A program made the translations under genes and the position numbers. A stretch of 40,852 nucleotides of DNA, from assembly GCA_002284615.2 (NCBI GenBank), contig MU069532.1, forward strand, positions 547,730 to 588,581. Reading direction: 5' to 3'. This DNA comes from Dunaliella salina (taxonomy: Eukaryota > Chlorophyta > Chlorophyceae > Chlamydomonadales > Dunaliellaceae). Below, in pieces: positions 40,575 to 40,852 of the stretch. Below the pieces are notes generated by a model. It was given only the letters and a program-made list of their open reading frames with translations. It was not told where the DNA came from and did not search any database. Every line of letters starts with the position of its first letter. Position 1 is the first letter of the stretch.

Positions 40575-40852
40575 TTTTGGCAGGCCAGGGCAGGACGCTA
40601 CAATCTAACTCAAATAGGGGATAATAATTGTATTGTCACATTAAATTGTTGCTGCTTTATTCAGACATCAGGGGGGGAAACAAGGGCTTCAGATGGACAC
40701 GAGCAAAATTGCTGGGGATTTGAAATTGCGCACACATCGGGGACAAGCCAGCATCTAGGCAGAAAAGACGATTCAGCGGCCTATTCAGCCCTGAAGACAA
40801 CGTAATTGCTGTGGAGAAGTGCTGGGTTTCCTGGAAATTGTCTTCAACAAAA
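40575..40852 (-). promoter_or_regulatory. 5' flank of the USP7-like gene (promoter region by position)
   Basis: This is the 280 bp upstream of the start codon and the in-frame upstream stop. I see no clear TATA box or other named element, and no ORF of note. It is labelled by position only; the transcription start cannot be placed. Confidence 0.3.

Overview
This is eukaryotic nuclear DNA. A spliced, GT-AG intron-bearing gene fills the right half and decayed retrotransposon and DNA-transposon sequence fills the left half. The protease gene looks most like the plant UBP12/UBP13 branch of USP7. The transposons include a non-LTR family with RNase H and a restriction-like endonuclease, a combination known from green algae, and long CA/GT microsatellites are common. 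I infer a green alga (chlorophyte or prasinophyte grade) but cannot name the species. Scattered N bases and one 65-N run show this is a draft assembly.

Left part (1-4,560): tandem repeats lead into a gag ORF (848-2125) and an overlapping aspartic-protease ORF (2122-3078) of an LTR-type retroelement. No reverse transcriptase follows. A G-rich, polypurine-like stretch and a 54-bp direct repeat that may be LTR sequence come next.

Middle (4,560-20,640): a mosaic of fragments of one non-LTR retrotransposon family. Copy A (+, about 4.56-9.15 kb) has reverse transcriptase, a post-RT domain and a PHD finger. It is split by an 888-bp hAT-like element with an 8-bp target duplication. Copy B (-, 9.17-11.44 kb) has a methyltransferase-fold region, RNase H, a zinc knuckle and a restriction-like endonuclease. 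B lies in a perfect 1,820-bp tandem duplication with an N at the junction. Copy C (+, 13.85-16.1 kb) is an RNase H fragment split by a repeat (R1) with its own target duplication. Copy D (-, 16.1-20.6 kb) has the post-RT domain, PHD finger, Cys cluster, PCIF1-like methyltransferase fold and RNase H start. It is split by a further unidentified insertion. Overlaying the copies gives the order RT, post-RT domain, PHD finger, Cys cluster, methyltransferase-like domain, RNase H, zinc knuckle, endonuclease. This unusual architecture is the best candidate for something undescribed.

Right part (21,812-40,544, minus strand): one gene of 29 coding exons for a USP7/UBP12-type deubiquitinase. I placed every exon by splice sites, reading phase and family similarity; they sum to 3,438 nt (1,145 aa plus stop) with no break in phase. 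The catalytic triad is Cys207, His454 and Asp470. Its introns hold five CA/GT microsatellites, one of which forms the 5' splice site of intron 25. They also hold a CTG repeat, three R1 fragments and a hairpin. I see no RNA genes and no second host gene.
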